From Nannochloropsis oceanica (lineage: Eukaryota > Sar > Eustigmatophyceae > Eustigmatales > Monodopsidaceae), in contig CP038106.1 in assembly GCA_004519485.1 (NCBI GenBank), positions 124,001 to 188,000 on the forward strand: a stretch of 64,000 bases of DNA, read 5' to 3'. The notes below the pieces were generated by a model. It did no database searches. It saw only the letters and a list, made by a program, of their open reading frames with translations, and was not told the DNA's origin. Below, piece by piece: positions 34,885 to 45,910 of this stretch. Within the stretch, counting starts at the first letter, position 1. The number at the start of each line of letters is the position of its first letter. The translations under genes were made by a program, and so were the position numbers.

Positions 34885-37800
34885 TTACTTCCGCAGACCC
34901 TTTTTGGGAGGAGTTTTGGAGCCTGTGGCAGCTGTAGCAGTAGCAGCAGCAGCAGTAGGAGGAACCACGGCAGCAGAAGCAGCAGCGTGAATAGGAGGAC
35001 CGCCAGCTGCCGCACGGATGGCGACTGGAGAAACGGCGTCAGGCCTCAGAGGGGCCTTGAGTTCTGCAGGGAGGGAGGGAGGAGAGTTTGACAAGTGAGG
35101 GGAGGGAAGGGAAGTCTCGGGAAGAAGGAAGGAGGGCGGGGTCTAAGACAAAGGGAAAGACGAAGAAGGGAGGAAAGGAGGGAGGGAGGGAGGGAGGGAG
35201 GGGGGGAGGGAGGGAGGTACCGCTGATGGGCTTGGCGTTCCCGCCTGGACCGTTGATGCGAAGGACGTAGCCAAATGGGCCACTGGCGGGAATAGGCAGC
35301 CAATTGCCTGGGATGAGGAGGGAGGGAGGGAGGGAGGGAGGGAGGGAGGGGTCGGCGGGTAAGGATGTGAGTGGTGGCATGGGTCATCATCTCCTCTTCG
35401 GTGGCATGGGTCATCATCTCCTCTTCCTTCCCTCTCTTCCTCCCTCCCTCCTTAACTCCTTCCCTCCTTCTTTCATCCCTCCTTTCCTCCTTTCCTCTTC
35501 CTTTCCTCCTTCTTTCCTCCCTCCCTCCCTACCTTGATGCTCTGGGGGGGGGGGATTCGCCTGCATGTAGATCTCGAGGGAGCCGTCCTTGTTGTAAACC
35601 AGGTCGGGGTTTGTGCTTTGAATCGAGTAACGGTCGAGGACGTTGGGCACGAGCTTGCGGTCGGGCAGACTGTAGGCAGTGATGGACCAAAAGCCAGCGC
35701 CGCCCTGGGAGAGGGAGGGAGGGAGGGAGGGAGGGAGGGAGGGAGGTTAAGAAAGGTGGCAGAAGCGATCGGTCCGGTGGCTTAAGTCGGGGGGGAGAAA
35801 AAGAGGGAAAGGAGGACAAGAAGGGAAAAAAGAGGACAATAGAGATTGAAAGGGAGGGTGGGAGGGAGGGAGGAGGGGAGGACGGAGGGAACCAAGACAC
35901 AAAAACGCCGTACCTCGTTAACACCGGGTATCTTATACTTGTCGAATTTGAGGATGTAGGAGTCCCCTGGCATGGCCTCGGGAAAATCCTTCCCGAAGGC
36001 CTCCGTCTCCCACGCCGAGGGGGTGAAGACTCCCTTCTCTCCGATGACGGAGCTGACGGCATGTTGCTCATAGTTAAACACATCGTAGTACCCTGAGTGG
36101 CACCAAGGGAGGGAGGGAGGGAGGGAGAGAAGGTAGGAAGATGTGAGGAATTAATGGTCTTCCGGACCGACGTCTCCCGCCCCTTGTCAGTTGTTAACCT
36201 TCTTCCCTCCCTTCCTCCCTCCCTTCCTCCCTCCCTTCCTCCCTCCCTTCCTCCCTCCCTCCCTCCCTCCCTTCAAGACCCACCTTCCGCGAGCTTGTCC
36301 GTGCCTGCGAACCGGGCCGCGTTGGCCGGATCGTGCATAAAGTCATAGCCCTCCTTCACGCCCTCCTCCATCGCCTCCAGCGTGGCGGGGGGGTACATGG
36401 ATAGCTCGGTGTATTTCCCCGGATTAACCCCGACGGCAGCCATGTCCTCAATGAATTGAGTCTCGTTTCTAAAGGGAGGGAGGGAGGTTGGTTGCAAAGG
36501 AAGGAAGGAAGGATCAGCGCTTGAAGGGGAAAGATAGGGAGAAGCAAGAGAAAGAGAAAGAGACACCGGATACACGGGAGGGAGGGAGGGAGGGAGGGAG
36601 GGAGGGAGGGAGGGACTCACCCTTTGTGGATCTTGACGTAGGGCAAGACCCAGTTCAAAAAGTTAATCCACTCCAAATTATTCCCGCCCTTGAGCAAGTC
36701 GTCGTTCCACTTGTAGAACGTGGGAGGGGGCGTCAAGGGCTTGGACTTCAAGTTGGGCTCGGGTCCGATCTGCATGCGAAGGAAGTCCGGGAGTGGCGTC
36801 ACCTAGGGAGGGAGGGAGGGAGGGAGGGAGGGAGGGGGGCAGGGTGGGCGGACGGGAGGGGTGAAGGTCATGTGGTAATTGTTTATGGACATATCTTTTA
36901 TCAGAGTAAAAAGGACCGAGACCGAAAGACCACACATGAGTAAATAAGTGAGAGGAGGGTGGGATGGGGAGAGGGAGGGCCGTGTGGTTTTCGTGTACGA
37001 GTATCAAGACAAAACCAGCCAATTCATCGTTGATAAGATGTTCAAAGAGTGCACCAGGCGGAACGTGCTTACCTCCTTTCCACCCTCTCTCCCTTCCTCC
37101 TGCGTATACCTCCCTCCCTCCCGCATTTACCTTGAACTCAGCCAACAAATTTTTGGCGGCCGTCACGTCGGCGGCGCTGGTGATGGGTCCCACCCGGGCT
37201 TGCACCCGCGTGAAGTCCGAGTCCGAGTAGAGAATATTCTGCATTTCCACAAAAAGGGAGGGAGGTAGAAAAGGGTAAGATTTAGAGAGTGGGGGGAGGA
37301 GGGAGAGATAGTGGGAGAGTCGTTGACAGCGGGTGAGAGTTAATTTGCGTACCTTGAACATGCCACCCGGATCGGTCTTAAGGACGGTGGCGGGACTCTG
37401 GATATAATACCGGGCCGAGACATCCTTCATCCCGCTGGGTCATCATGACCGTGTGTGGGAGTACGGAGGATGAGGAAATGGGTGAGTGGCAGTCACGATT
37501 GTATGTAGGTGGGGGAAATGGATGTATGCATGTAAATCCGTGGCGGGTTCTCCTACTGGTGTCATCTCTTTAACGTGCTTCCCTCCATACCCTCGCGTCC
37601 TCCCTCTCTTCCTACCTCATGCGCGTGCTCACGTAGTCAGTTTCATAGCCCTTCATGTGCGTGGTTTGCACCGACATGTAGCGGTCTGGGTGGTCTGGCT
37701 CGGGCACGGTCAGCACTATGGGGTTATCGCGGGTGTCGAGCCAAGCGGTGGCCGTCAGGAAGTCCACGTCCGCGTTGGGGCCGGCCGTCTGTGTGCAACG

Positions 37801-38158
37801 ATGAGATGGGAAGGAAAAGATGAGAAAAGAAACAATACCTAACGATTTGGAAGGAAAAGGGGAGCGAGTTGATAAAGGAAGGAAGGAAGATGTGAGGCGG
37901 ACGGACCTTGGGATCGGGCAGCTTTTCTTGGATGACAAATTGATTAAACTTGTAAGGCGGCCCCTTGGCAATAATGTCCGCGTACATCTCCCGGTACGTA
38001 AGCATGATCGGGTACGTGTAGATGTAGCCCACGCGGGTCAAGTTCTTAGCGGTAGCGGCTGAAACAGCTTCGGTGGTCGAAGTCCCGGCCAGGAGGAAGA
38101 GGAAGGCCATGGCGGCCACCAGCCCCGTGACGGGGCGGGCCAGAGAAAAATGTCGCAT
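34885..38158 (-). CDS. Secreted DUF1254/DUF1214 protein
   Basis: Ten exons (37907-38158, 37616-37788, 37353-37434, 37131-37238, 36621-36802, 36284-36468, 35914-36092, 35533-35704, 35221-35307, 34885-35063) join in phase to 532 residues. The start MRHFSLARPVTGLVAAMAFL begins a signal peptide. DUF1254 features: VGYIYTYPIMLTYREMY, GPNADVDFLTATAWLD, PIVLTVPEPDHPDRYMSVQ. The DUF1214 half: EAMPGDSYILKFDKY, GGAGFWSITAYSLPDRKLV, DRYSIQSTNPDLVYNKDGSL and GPFGYVLRINGPGG. These proteins are common in bacteria and in marine algae and have no agreed function. After the domain comes an Ala/Thr-rich tail ending in basic residues (KTPPKKGLRK) that is not typical of the bacterial forms. Secretion or retention in the endomembrane system is inferred. 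Confidence 0.87.
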
Positions 38159-39102
38159 CTCTGCCACTCTGATGTGCACTGTAAGTTGGTGATGTGGAGG
38201 GGAATGAGGAGGAAGGGATAAACCATTGTGTGGTGATAGAGTGGAGACTGGCGCCGTATTGTTTCACGATGTTCCAGAGCGATGACCTCGGTAGGCACAG
38301 CGTTTGGCATCCACATGTCCTTGAGCTCAGCCAAATATGCTTGTAGAGATGCGTGAGGCCATTAACAAGATGAGAGTTGCATATATCGCCCCACGGTACA
38401 AGGTACAGCACATCCCCGTGGGGCCCGGGTTGGCAAAGGGAAAGGCTTGCCACCTAGGCAAAGTCCTTCTCCCACCCAACTGCGAGGTAGCTAGGCCTTG
38501 CATGCTCAACCCACAAGTTTGCAAAGGCTCGGCATGACACTTTTTCCTCCTTACAAGTATCTGGTGTGATGCCGCCAGGCGCCTCCTTGCGGGGAATAGT
38601 GGGAAAGATCCTGTTTGTCGATGCGGCCATGAGAAAAATATTTGGACCCTCCCGCAAATAAGTCAAGCCTACGCATGTGCTTTTCCTTACGGGTTCCGAC
38701 CTCCACGAGACATCCATGATGTGTGAAAGCGGTGGCCAAGCTCTCTTTTCTCTTGCATTAAAGCGCTCTTCTTTTACGACCAGATGCCAGCGCGCACTGC
38801 GCATGCTGAGCAACAATTGTTGGCTGAATAGCCCTTCCCTTCCAATGTATTAGCTCGGTCAGCGAATCCAACAACCGCTGACCTTGCTCATTTTCTTCCA
38901 AGGAATAAATAAGAGCGATTCTTCTTCAGAGACTGAAGTTACTTGAGCAGGCTAGCGCCTTGTGCCTTCTCTTACCATCAGAGTTTCATGTCATTCTATG
39001 CATATGAATAGGAGGAGCGATTTAAAATCGCCATCCACGCAACCTCTTACAGCTTGCTAATCATCACTTACGCCCACCATCTCACAGGCCATCATACACG
39101 AT
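38159..39102. promoter_or_regulatory. Divergent intergenic region
   Basis: About 940 bp between the heads of the DUF1254 gene (-) and the ankyrin gene (+). Less repetitive than most spacers here, with AT-rich patches near 38900-39080. Minus-strand frames at 38046-38816 show no conserved content. No element recognised. Confidence 0.45.
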
Positions 39103-41593
39103 ATGAACACGGCGAGCATGGAAAGTGACTCTCAGCCGCTTTCCTCCGCGACTTCCACCGTCACCACGTACCGCAGCGAGACCATCGTCAATCATAATCT
39201 CCATCCAAACATGACTACTCCCACCATGAGCATCGTCGGCACCGCTGCTGTCACTGCTGGCGCTGTTGCCGCCACCGTACCAGCAGAGTTCATCCTCCCA
39301 TCGTTACTCGCGAAGGGCTTACCAATTCTGGGCATATCATACCCACAAGAACTTATCTCGGAACCGACATTGGAAGAGCGTGTCACGACTGCTCTCAATA
39401 CATCACTTCTCTCTCCAGCCCACGCCGCGACCTCAATGGACCTAATGTGTGACCTGGCCGCAGCCGGGAGGTTGCACCTACTCCAACGAATAATCAGAGA
39501 AGGAGGCCTAAGCCCCCAGGACTTGAACAATTGTCGAGAAAGCACGACGGGGGCGGGATTGCTGCATGCAGCGGCCTATGATGGGCGAGTGAATGTTATG
39601 CGGTATTTGGTGGTGAAGAAAAACGTTGGGGTTGAGAGGAGGGACGAAGAAGGGAGGACGGCCTTGCACTATGCTGTGTTGCGGCAACAGGAGGCAGCGG
39701 TATCCTATTTGTTGGTCAAGACACAGGCGGATGTGGAAGGACGTGACAACGAGGGAAAGACAGCTTTGTTTCTCGCAATTACACATGCGGTTAATTTGGC
39801 GATCATAAAGTTGCTGGTGCGGGTGGGCAAGGCCGAGTTGCAGATGGAGGACCATGGAGGGAGGGAGGGAGTATCGGTGAGGAGGAGGCATACAAGTGCA
39901 GCGCATGTGGCCGCATTTTACGGAAGGTTAGATGTCTTGATGTTCTTGGTGGAGGAGGAGAGAGTGGTTGAAGTCGGCTGCTTGGGCGGGATGCCTTGGG
40001 AAACATTCAAAAGAAGAGGGGGCGAAAGGGGAGGAGGAGAAGGAGGAGATGATTGCAGGCGTTTTTATGATAGCGGGAAAGGAGGAGGGCTAATTATGCC
40101 TTTGCATGTAGCGGCCGCGAGGGGGCAGCTGGAGTGTGTGCAGTGGCTTGTAGCCCAAGCCCGAGCCTGCCTCGCCCTCAATCCCTCCCTCGACGAGGAC
40201 GACGAGGACGGATTCGAAGGGTACGGGAAAGGAAGGGGGAGGAAGGGCGTGTGTTTCCGGCCTACGCCCCAGCACTTGGCTGTAGCACATGGGCAGCTGG
40301 CGGTGTTGATTTGGTTGTGTAGAGAAGGCCCGTCCTATGGGGGGTTGGGAGCCGAGGCATGGGTGAATCGACCTACGTTTTCCTCCTTCTCTCCTTCCTT
40401 CTTTTCGGAGAGAGTGCGGGAGAATGGAAGGGACGAAGGCGTGATATGGTTGCCTTTACAGGTGGCGGTAGCGCGCGTGGACTTGCCCATGGTTCGTTTT
40501 TTGGTGGAGCAGGCAGGGGCGGAGTTCGGGGGAGAGGTGGGGAGGGCGGGGGGGGGTGATGGCGACGACGACGACAGCCACGTCTTGGGGCCTGGTTCGA
40601 GAAATGTGTGAGAAGAGGGGGAGGACTGAAGGGAGGGGATATGAGATACAGGAGCTGCTGGAATACGTCGAGGGCTTGATAGAGACGAGGATGGGAGGGA
40701 GGGAGAGAGGGAGGGAGGGGATGCTTTCGTTGCTGCTGGATGGGTGGAGAGAAAGCGGCGCAGTGGCAGATGGAAGAAGAGCGAGGGAGCGAGTGACACA
40801 GAAAGAAAGGGAATATATTTGTAGCAAAAGGGCGCGAATACCAGCAGCAGCAGTGACGGCAGGAAAACGAAGAGGAGGAGAAGCAGCCGTGGTGGGAGGA
40901 GGAGGACAGATAGCACAGGGGTGGCGCACCGCTGGAGCCATTGACATAGAAATAGAAGCGGAGGAAGGGAGAGAGGATGGGAAAGAGGAAGAGGAAAGGG
41001 AGGAGGAGGAACGAGTGCGGGAGATGGCGAACAGGATGTCGTCGATCCATGTCTCGGTCAGGCGACGGCGAAGGGGAGGAGGAGAAGGAGGGAGGGAGGG
41101 AGGGAGGGAGGAACGGACGGAGGAGCGGGGTGACGGGGGCTTACCAAAGGCTTTACATTTGGCGCTGGGGGAGGAGGAGAGCAGGGAGGAGGGGATGGAG
41201 GAGGGAAAGGAATGGGAAGAGGAGGAGGAGGAAGAAGAGGAGGAGGATGGTGACAAGAAGATCTCCCCGCCACACCCACAGCTGCAGCAGGAGGAGGATG
41301 AGGACGAAGAGGATGAGGAGAAGGGCCAGCAGCGTACACTGTCTTTTACCTTTGATGGTGACGCCTCCTGCTCTAGCTCATCGTCACCTTCCTCCTGCTC
41401 CTCCTGCTCCTCTTCTTCCGTCCCCTCCTTCCCCTCCTCCTCCCCCTCCTTCGTTTCAGGCGCAGCAGGAGGAACAACCACCCCAATCAGCGTCATCAAC
41501 AGCAGCTGCAGCAGGAGTTGCAACAGGAGCTGCAGCAGCAGCAGCAGCAACAACAACAACAACAACAACGACGACGACAACAACAACAACAAT

Positions 41594-41658
<65 letters not shown>

Positions 41659-41896
41659 CGACGACAACAACGATAACAACAACGACACCACACTCAGCAG
41701 CCACTGCAGCAACAGCGGCGTCAGGAGTAGCAGCCGACGCAGCACCAGCATGGTCATTGTCTTGTCCCCTTCTCCTCCCCCTCCCTCGTCTCCTTTCTCT
41801 CTGGCATCCTCTCCTTCTTCGCCTTTATCCCTGGCCTCCTCCTCTCCGGCTCCGGCCTCGCCCCTACCGGCCCCTCCCCCACCTCTTTCTACTTAG
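39103..41896 (+). CDS. Ankyrin-repeat protein with low-complexity tail, frame broken at a poly-G run
   Basis: From ATG 39103 the frame runs to 40611. About six ankyrin repeats are visible between residues 110 and 490, for example GLLHAAAYDGRVNVMRYLV, GRTALHYAVLRQQEAAVSYL, GKTALFLAITHAVNLAIIKL, SAAHVAAFYGRLDVLMFLV and PLHVAAARGQLECVQWLV, with Gly/Lys-rich loops between some. At 40548-40556 lies a run of nine G; with one G fewer the frame passes into a second open frame that reads LVREMCEKRGR and YEIQELLEYVEGLIE. This continues through charged sequence to a Ser/Asn-rich tail (poly-Asn from CAA-type repeats, about 41550-41660), ending at 41896. I read both as one gene. Likely a protein-binding scaffold; partner unknown. 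Confidence 0.7.
41550..41660 (+). repeat. AAC triplet tract (poly-Asn)
   Basis: A long AAC/CAA run with a few GAC interruptions, in the 3' part of the ankyrin gene. Coded as poly-Asn/Asp if the downstream frame is used. Confidence 0.9.
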
Positions 41897-42063
41897 AAGA
41901 ATGTAGAGATGAATGGGTGGTGAAGAGAGAGAGAGAGAAGAGAGAGAGTAGGAGATAAAGGTGGTGGAAGGAAGAAAGGAAGGAAAGAAGGGCGGGAAAG
42001 GAAGGATCAGGCGACCAGGCGACACCCATACTTAGGCCGTTTTGATTGAGATAATTATTATTG

Positions 42064-42300
42064 TCGGGGCTGGGTAGATGATAGAGAGTATTATTATCAT
42101 CGGGGTTGGGGAATTGATTAAATTGTGTATTCAGTACATCGGATTTGTGTTGTTGATAGAGATCATTAAGTCATCGGGATTGGGTGGTCGATACAGATTA
42201 TTTAGTACATCGGAAATCGGGTAGTTGGTAGAGAGATCGTTTGGTAGATCGGGGTTGTGTAGTTAATATAGATGAATTAGCTTATCGGGTTAGGGTCAGT
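42064..42300. repeat. Degenerate 35-40 bp AT-rich minisatellite
   Basis: About seven diverged units. Each begins TCGGG or TCGG, usually followed by a TTGGGT-like element and then AT-rich sequence. TCGG starts fall near 42064, 42100, 42139, 42174, 42210, 42249 and 42285. Confidence 0.75.
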
Positions 42301-43211
42301 GTAACTGTAGATTGAGGTTGTTTAATGCCTCGTGGTGTACAGGGAGAAAAGCCCACGACGTCGAGTACGGGTGGACGAAGAAGTTAGTAGATCAATGATA
42401 GATATAGGTCGGGAATACGGATGATTACGGTACTAGTGATTGGTAGTGGTCAGTAGATCAATTGATAGATATAGGTAGGTAATACGGATGATTACGGTAT
42501 TAGTGATTGGTTGTAGCCAGTAGATCAATTGATAGATATAGGTAGGTAATACGGATGATTGCGATATTAATTATGACCATGATGATGATGAAACTGGGCG
42601 CTAGAAAGTAGACTTGACAAAGAGGAAAAAGCTACAATCAATCCCTGACACTCCTCATCCTCCCGCCCTTGTACCTGTGGTCTCGGAAGTACTTCTTTGC
42701 TTGCTTTCATGCCTTCTCCTGGCGCTTCTCCTTACGTCGGGCTCATCGTGGTTTGTGGTGGGCGCACATTCACTCCCTACCTCTTCCTCCTGTTGCGTCA
42801 ACTTCTTCGTCTTTTTCATCTGCTCCCCCTTCTTTTTCTTCTTCTTCCCATTTGGACCGGCATTACCACGTCTTCTCCCTTTATCCCAGCCTCCCTTCGA
42901 AGACTCTGTCATTGTTCCGAGCCTCCTCTTTTCCATCTTCTATGCCATCATGAGTCCTCGCCACCCGTTTCTAACCTCGCCCTTCCTTCCCCCGCCCCCC
43001 TCTCGTACACACATACTCACACTGGCAGGCAAGAAATCAAGCCCTGCTTCCTCCCTCAACCTCTTCCTCGTCCTCGTTCCGACCCTCATCTTCATCATCT
43101 TACCCCCCACCTCCCACACATATTTATAAAAAAACTCTTTCTTCCTTCCCTCCCTCTGTCCCTCTCTCCGTCCCTCCCTCCGTCCCTCCCTCCCTCCCTC
43201 CCTCCCTTCAT
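42301..43211. other. Rest of the convergent spacer between ankyrin gene and fibrillarin
   Basis: Apart from the two tandem repeats it holds C/T-rich sequence (42650-43210). A frame at 42614-43129 reads only Ser/Pro/Leu-rich sequence. No gene supported. Confidence 0.5.
42387..42574. repeat. 66-67 bp tandem repeat, three copies
   Basis: Units start at 42387, 42453 and 42520 with GTAGATCAAT and contain GATAGATATAGGT and AATACGGATGATTACGG. The third copy is cut short. The copies are highly similar, so this array is younger than the 36-bp one beside it. Confidence 0.9.
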
Positions 43212-44743
43212 CTATTTCTTGGCCTTGGGCGCGGGCCTGTAGGTGGCAACGACCACCGCGTGATCTCGCTCGTAAGGCTCGAGCGTCAGCTGCTCCAGTG
43301 GCTTGAATTTCTCTTCTTGTAGCTTCTTCACCTAATGGGGGTGAGAGAGGGAGGGAGCGGAGGAGGGTGAGTGAATCTGAAGGTGTCTCTAAATTTCTTA
43401 AGAGCAGAAATTGCACCAAGCCCCAGTCGAAAAATAAAAAGTCGTAAAAAAGGGAGAGAGGGAGGAATAGGGGGGGGGAATGGCAAGGCCATATGCATAT
43501 ATATTACCTCTTTTTGGAATACTGCTTCAGGGGCAGCAGTGGAATCAATACAGGACGCCTTGACCGACACCACGACATGACCGCCATTTTTGAGGAAGTA
43601 GTGGGAGTTCAGCGAGACGATTCGGGCCTGATCCGGCTGGGCCACGTCGGCGAAGATCGTGTCAACCATGCCGACTGCGGGAGGGCGGGAGACAGGGAGG
43701 GAGGGAGGGGAAGGGATGTGAAAATTTACCTACATAAAGGAGACAAGGGGTCAAAAATCCAAATCCTTTCCACCTTCCCTCTCTGTGCTTCTCCAATCCT
43801 CTCAGCCTACCTAGCATGCGGTACTTCAACGGGTGTCGTGCATCCTCCACGATTGGAATCACATTCGTCCGCAGCTTGGCCATGTTGATCAAATCCCGCC
43901 CCGGGCGGTGCGAGAACTCCACCGCGTACACACAGCCCGTCGGCCCCACAATATCTGACACGTGGCTTACTGTCGTCCCGCTCGCTGCCCCCAGATACAA
44001 CACCTTGCTCCCCGGCCCCATCCATATGTGGTCGACACCTCCCAAGATCGCCGCAGCCAGCTTCGACCGAAAGGGATTCCAAACACGGTATTCGAGCTTG
44101 GTCGCCACTCCCTCCGGTCCTGGTGGCCCTTCCACCTGGATTCTCTTCTCCCCATACACGTCCTTTCCTGGCGTGCTGTTGAGCGTCACTAAGGCATCCT
44201 CTTTACTTCGGGCGATAAATACTCCTTCGTGCCGGTGGGCCTCAATCACTACCTTTGCCCCTCCCTTCATTCCCCCCCCCCCCGCGTCCTCCTCCTCGAC
44301 CTCCCCCTCGGCCTCCTCCTCGTCCTCGAGGGGCTCCACGGCCGCCCCCACGGGGAGCGCCACGCCCGCCACCAAAGCCACGTCCACCCCCACCACGACC
44401 CCCACCAAAACCACCCCCACGTCCGCCACCACCTGGAGAGAGGAGGAAGTAAAATGGAAAGGCATGAGAATTCGTGTGACATAGGAAAGGAGGCAGAGGT
44501 ACAGAGGTGCGACCACCTGACGCGGACCGATACACGCATTCTTCGCATCTGAGCAGCAACAATGTTCCGTCAAACATCTGAACATTCAATCGCGTTGGCT
44601 TACGAACCGCATTCGAAGGACAAGTGAAAGTGGAAGGGAAAGGGGAGGAGAAGGAGAGAGATATGTTGCATACCTCGTCCACCGCCACCTCCGCGGAAGC
44701 CACCCGGGCCACCGCGGCCTCGGCCGCCTCCTCTGCTCATCAT
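43212..44743 (-). CDS. FBL: Fibrillarin, 2'-O-methyltransferase of box C/D snoRNPs
   Basis: Nucleolar rRNA 2'-O-methyltransferase. Exons 44674-44743, 43811-44432, 43508-43674 and 43212-43331. An N-terminal Gly/Arg-rich domain ([15 protein letters not shown], then RGG and GFGGGRGG repeats) leads to [57 protein letters not shown], the SAM-binding [52 protein letters not shown] and the C-terminal [13 protein letters not shown]. In exon 2 a run of 12 G on the coding strand (44272-44283) puts the Gly/Arg domain one base out of frame with the methyltransferase. Removing one G restores both the reading frame and the splice phase at 43811, so a homopolymer miscount is the likely cause. Confidence 0.95.
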
Positions 44744-45910
44744 GGTTACTGCTGTGGTTGTTGTTCCTCTCTGTAAGTTCTTATGTTGCCAGTGCTGTGT
44801 GGAGAGGATCAAGAGCGGTGGGTGGGTGGGGGTCGTGAGTGAGATTTGAGAGAGGAGAGGGGACAAAACAAGAAGGTGGGGTCGAGCATCTGGATGGACA
44901 ACAGAGAATCCTTACTATCCATGCATGCGCAAGACACAAACCAACCAACAAATAAGCCAGCTAGCGTTCCGGGCTGCCCGTGTTGATGGCCGTGCCTTGA
45001 GACCAATCCCCTCAGCCATGCCCTAGATACTTTTTTCGCGCACTCGACGCCGCCGGTGCCAAGTCGGAAGGCGATGGCTGCGAGCGTTTGGCACCCTAAT
45101 CGCGTGCTTTTCCTCCTTCATGCAAGCACACCCGGCTCACAGCCACTAGCTCCCGCCTTTTTCTTGTGCTCAAGCTACCGAGTTCATGGCATATTTCAGA
45201 GCTGGCACTGCCTGTGGCCATGCAATACTTGTCTCCTTTATCCCAGTCACAGAAAGAAGAAGCCTCGGGCGGGACAGGAGGACAGATCACTCCTAGTTGG
45301 CCCACGAAGTCCAGAAGACTAATTAAGCCTGTTACTTGGCCATGTCTTCTATCTCGACCGCTTTATTTCACCCTGGGGCCACCAATCCTTCGTGCAGTGA
45401 CAGAGCGTGGGGCGTGGTGCGGATGGCTCGGGGAAGACGAGGGGTCTCCATCACCCTTACTTGGTATTGGTTATGCGCATGGCTAGCAGACAAGCAGCAA
45501 CTCTCGCAGTCAGAGGAACATGCCGCACCACCTGAGCCAGCCTGTTGAACCCCTTCGCCCACGAGGCACATTTTGCATTGCTATTGCCACGGGTTGGTAA
45601 CGGGGATGATACCGCGGGCTGCCTGGATGTGCTGATGGCCCAATGGTCTCCCTTCCCAGTGACATGGGGCCGGGAATCTTTCGCACGTCGCCTTGTCATG
45701 CTTGCCTCTAACCATATAGCCCTGTCGCCACTACCGCACATAGACGCAATGTATGCTTGAATTCATTCTCATCATTCTTTCCTCCTTCCTCCTCCCTCCT
45801 CCCTCCTCTTCCCTCTCCGCCACGCAACTAAACTCGAACACAGGGGCCCTCTCCCAGAAAAAAACTTAAACCAAAAAAACAGAAAGACCAAACGTAACCC
45901 CCAAAAAAAC
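44744..45910. promoter_or_regulatory. Divergent intergenic region, fibrillarin / PABP
   Basis: About 1.17 kb between the heads of fibrillarin (-) and poly(A)-binding protein (+). The last 130 bp before the PABP start are C/T-rich then A-rich, as in a leader. Short frames on both strands have no recognisable content. Confidence 0.45.

Noticed and set aside
38046-38816. Minus-strand frames upstream of the DUF1254 gene
   Set aside because: One overlaps the first exon out of frame; composition looks random and no splice chain could be built.
40456-41757. 433-residue minus-strand frame rich in Leu and Ser
   Set aside because: Antisense shadow of the ankyrin gene's low-complexity tail; no domain.
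45056-45760. Several 65-105 codon frames on both strands in the fibrillarin/PABP spacer
   Set aside because: Mutually overlapping, no recognisable content; the spacer is best read as two promoters.
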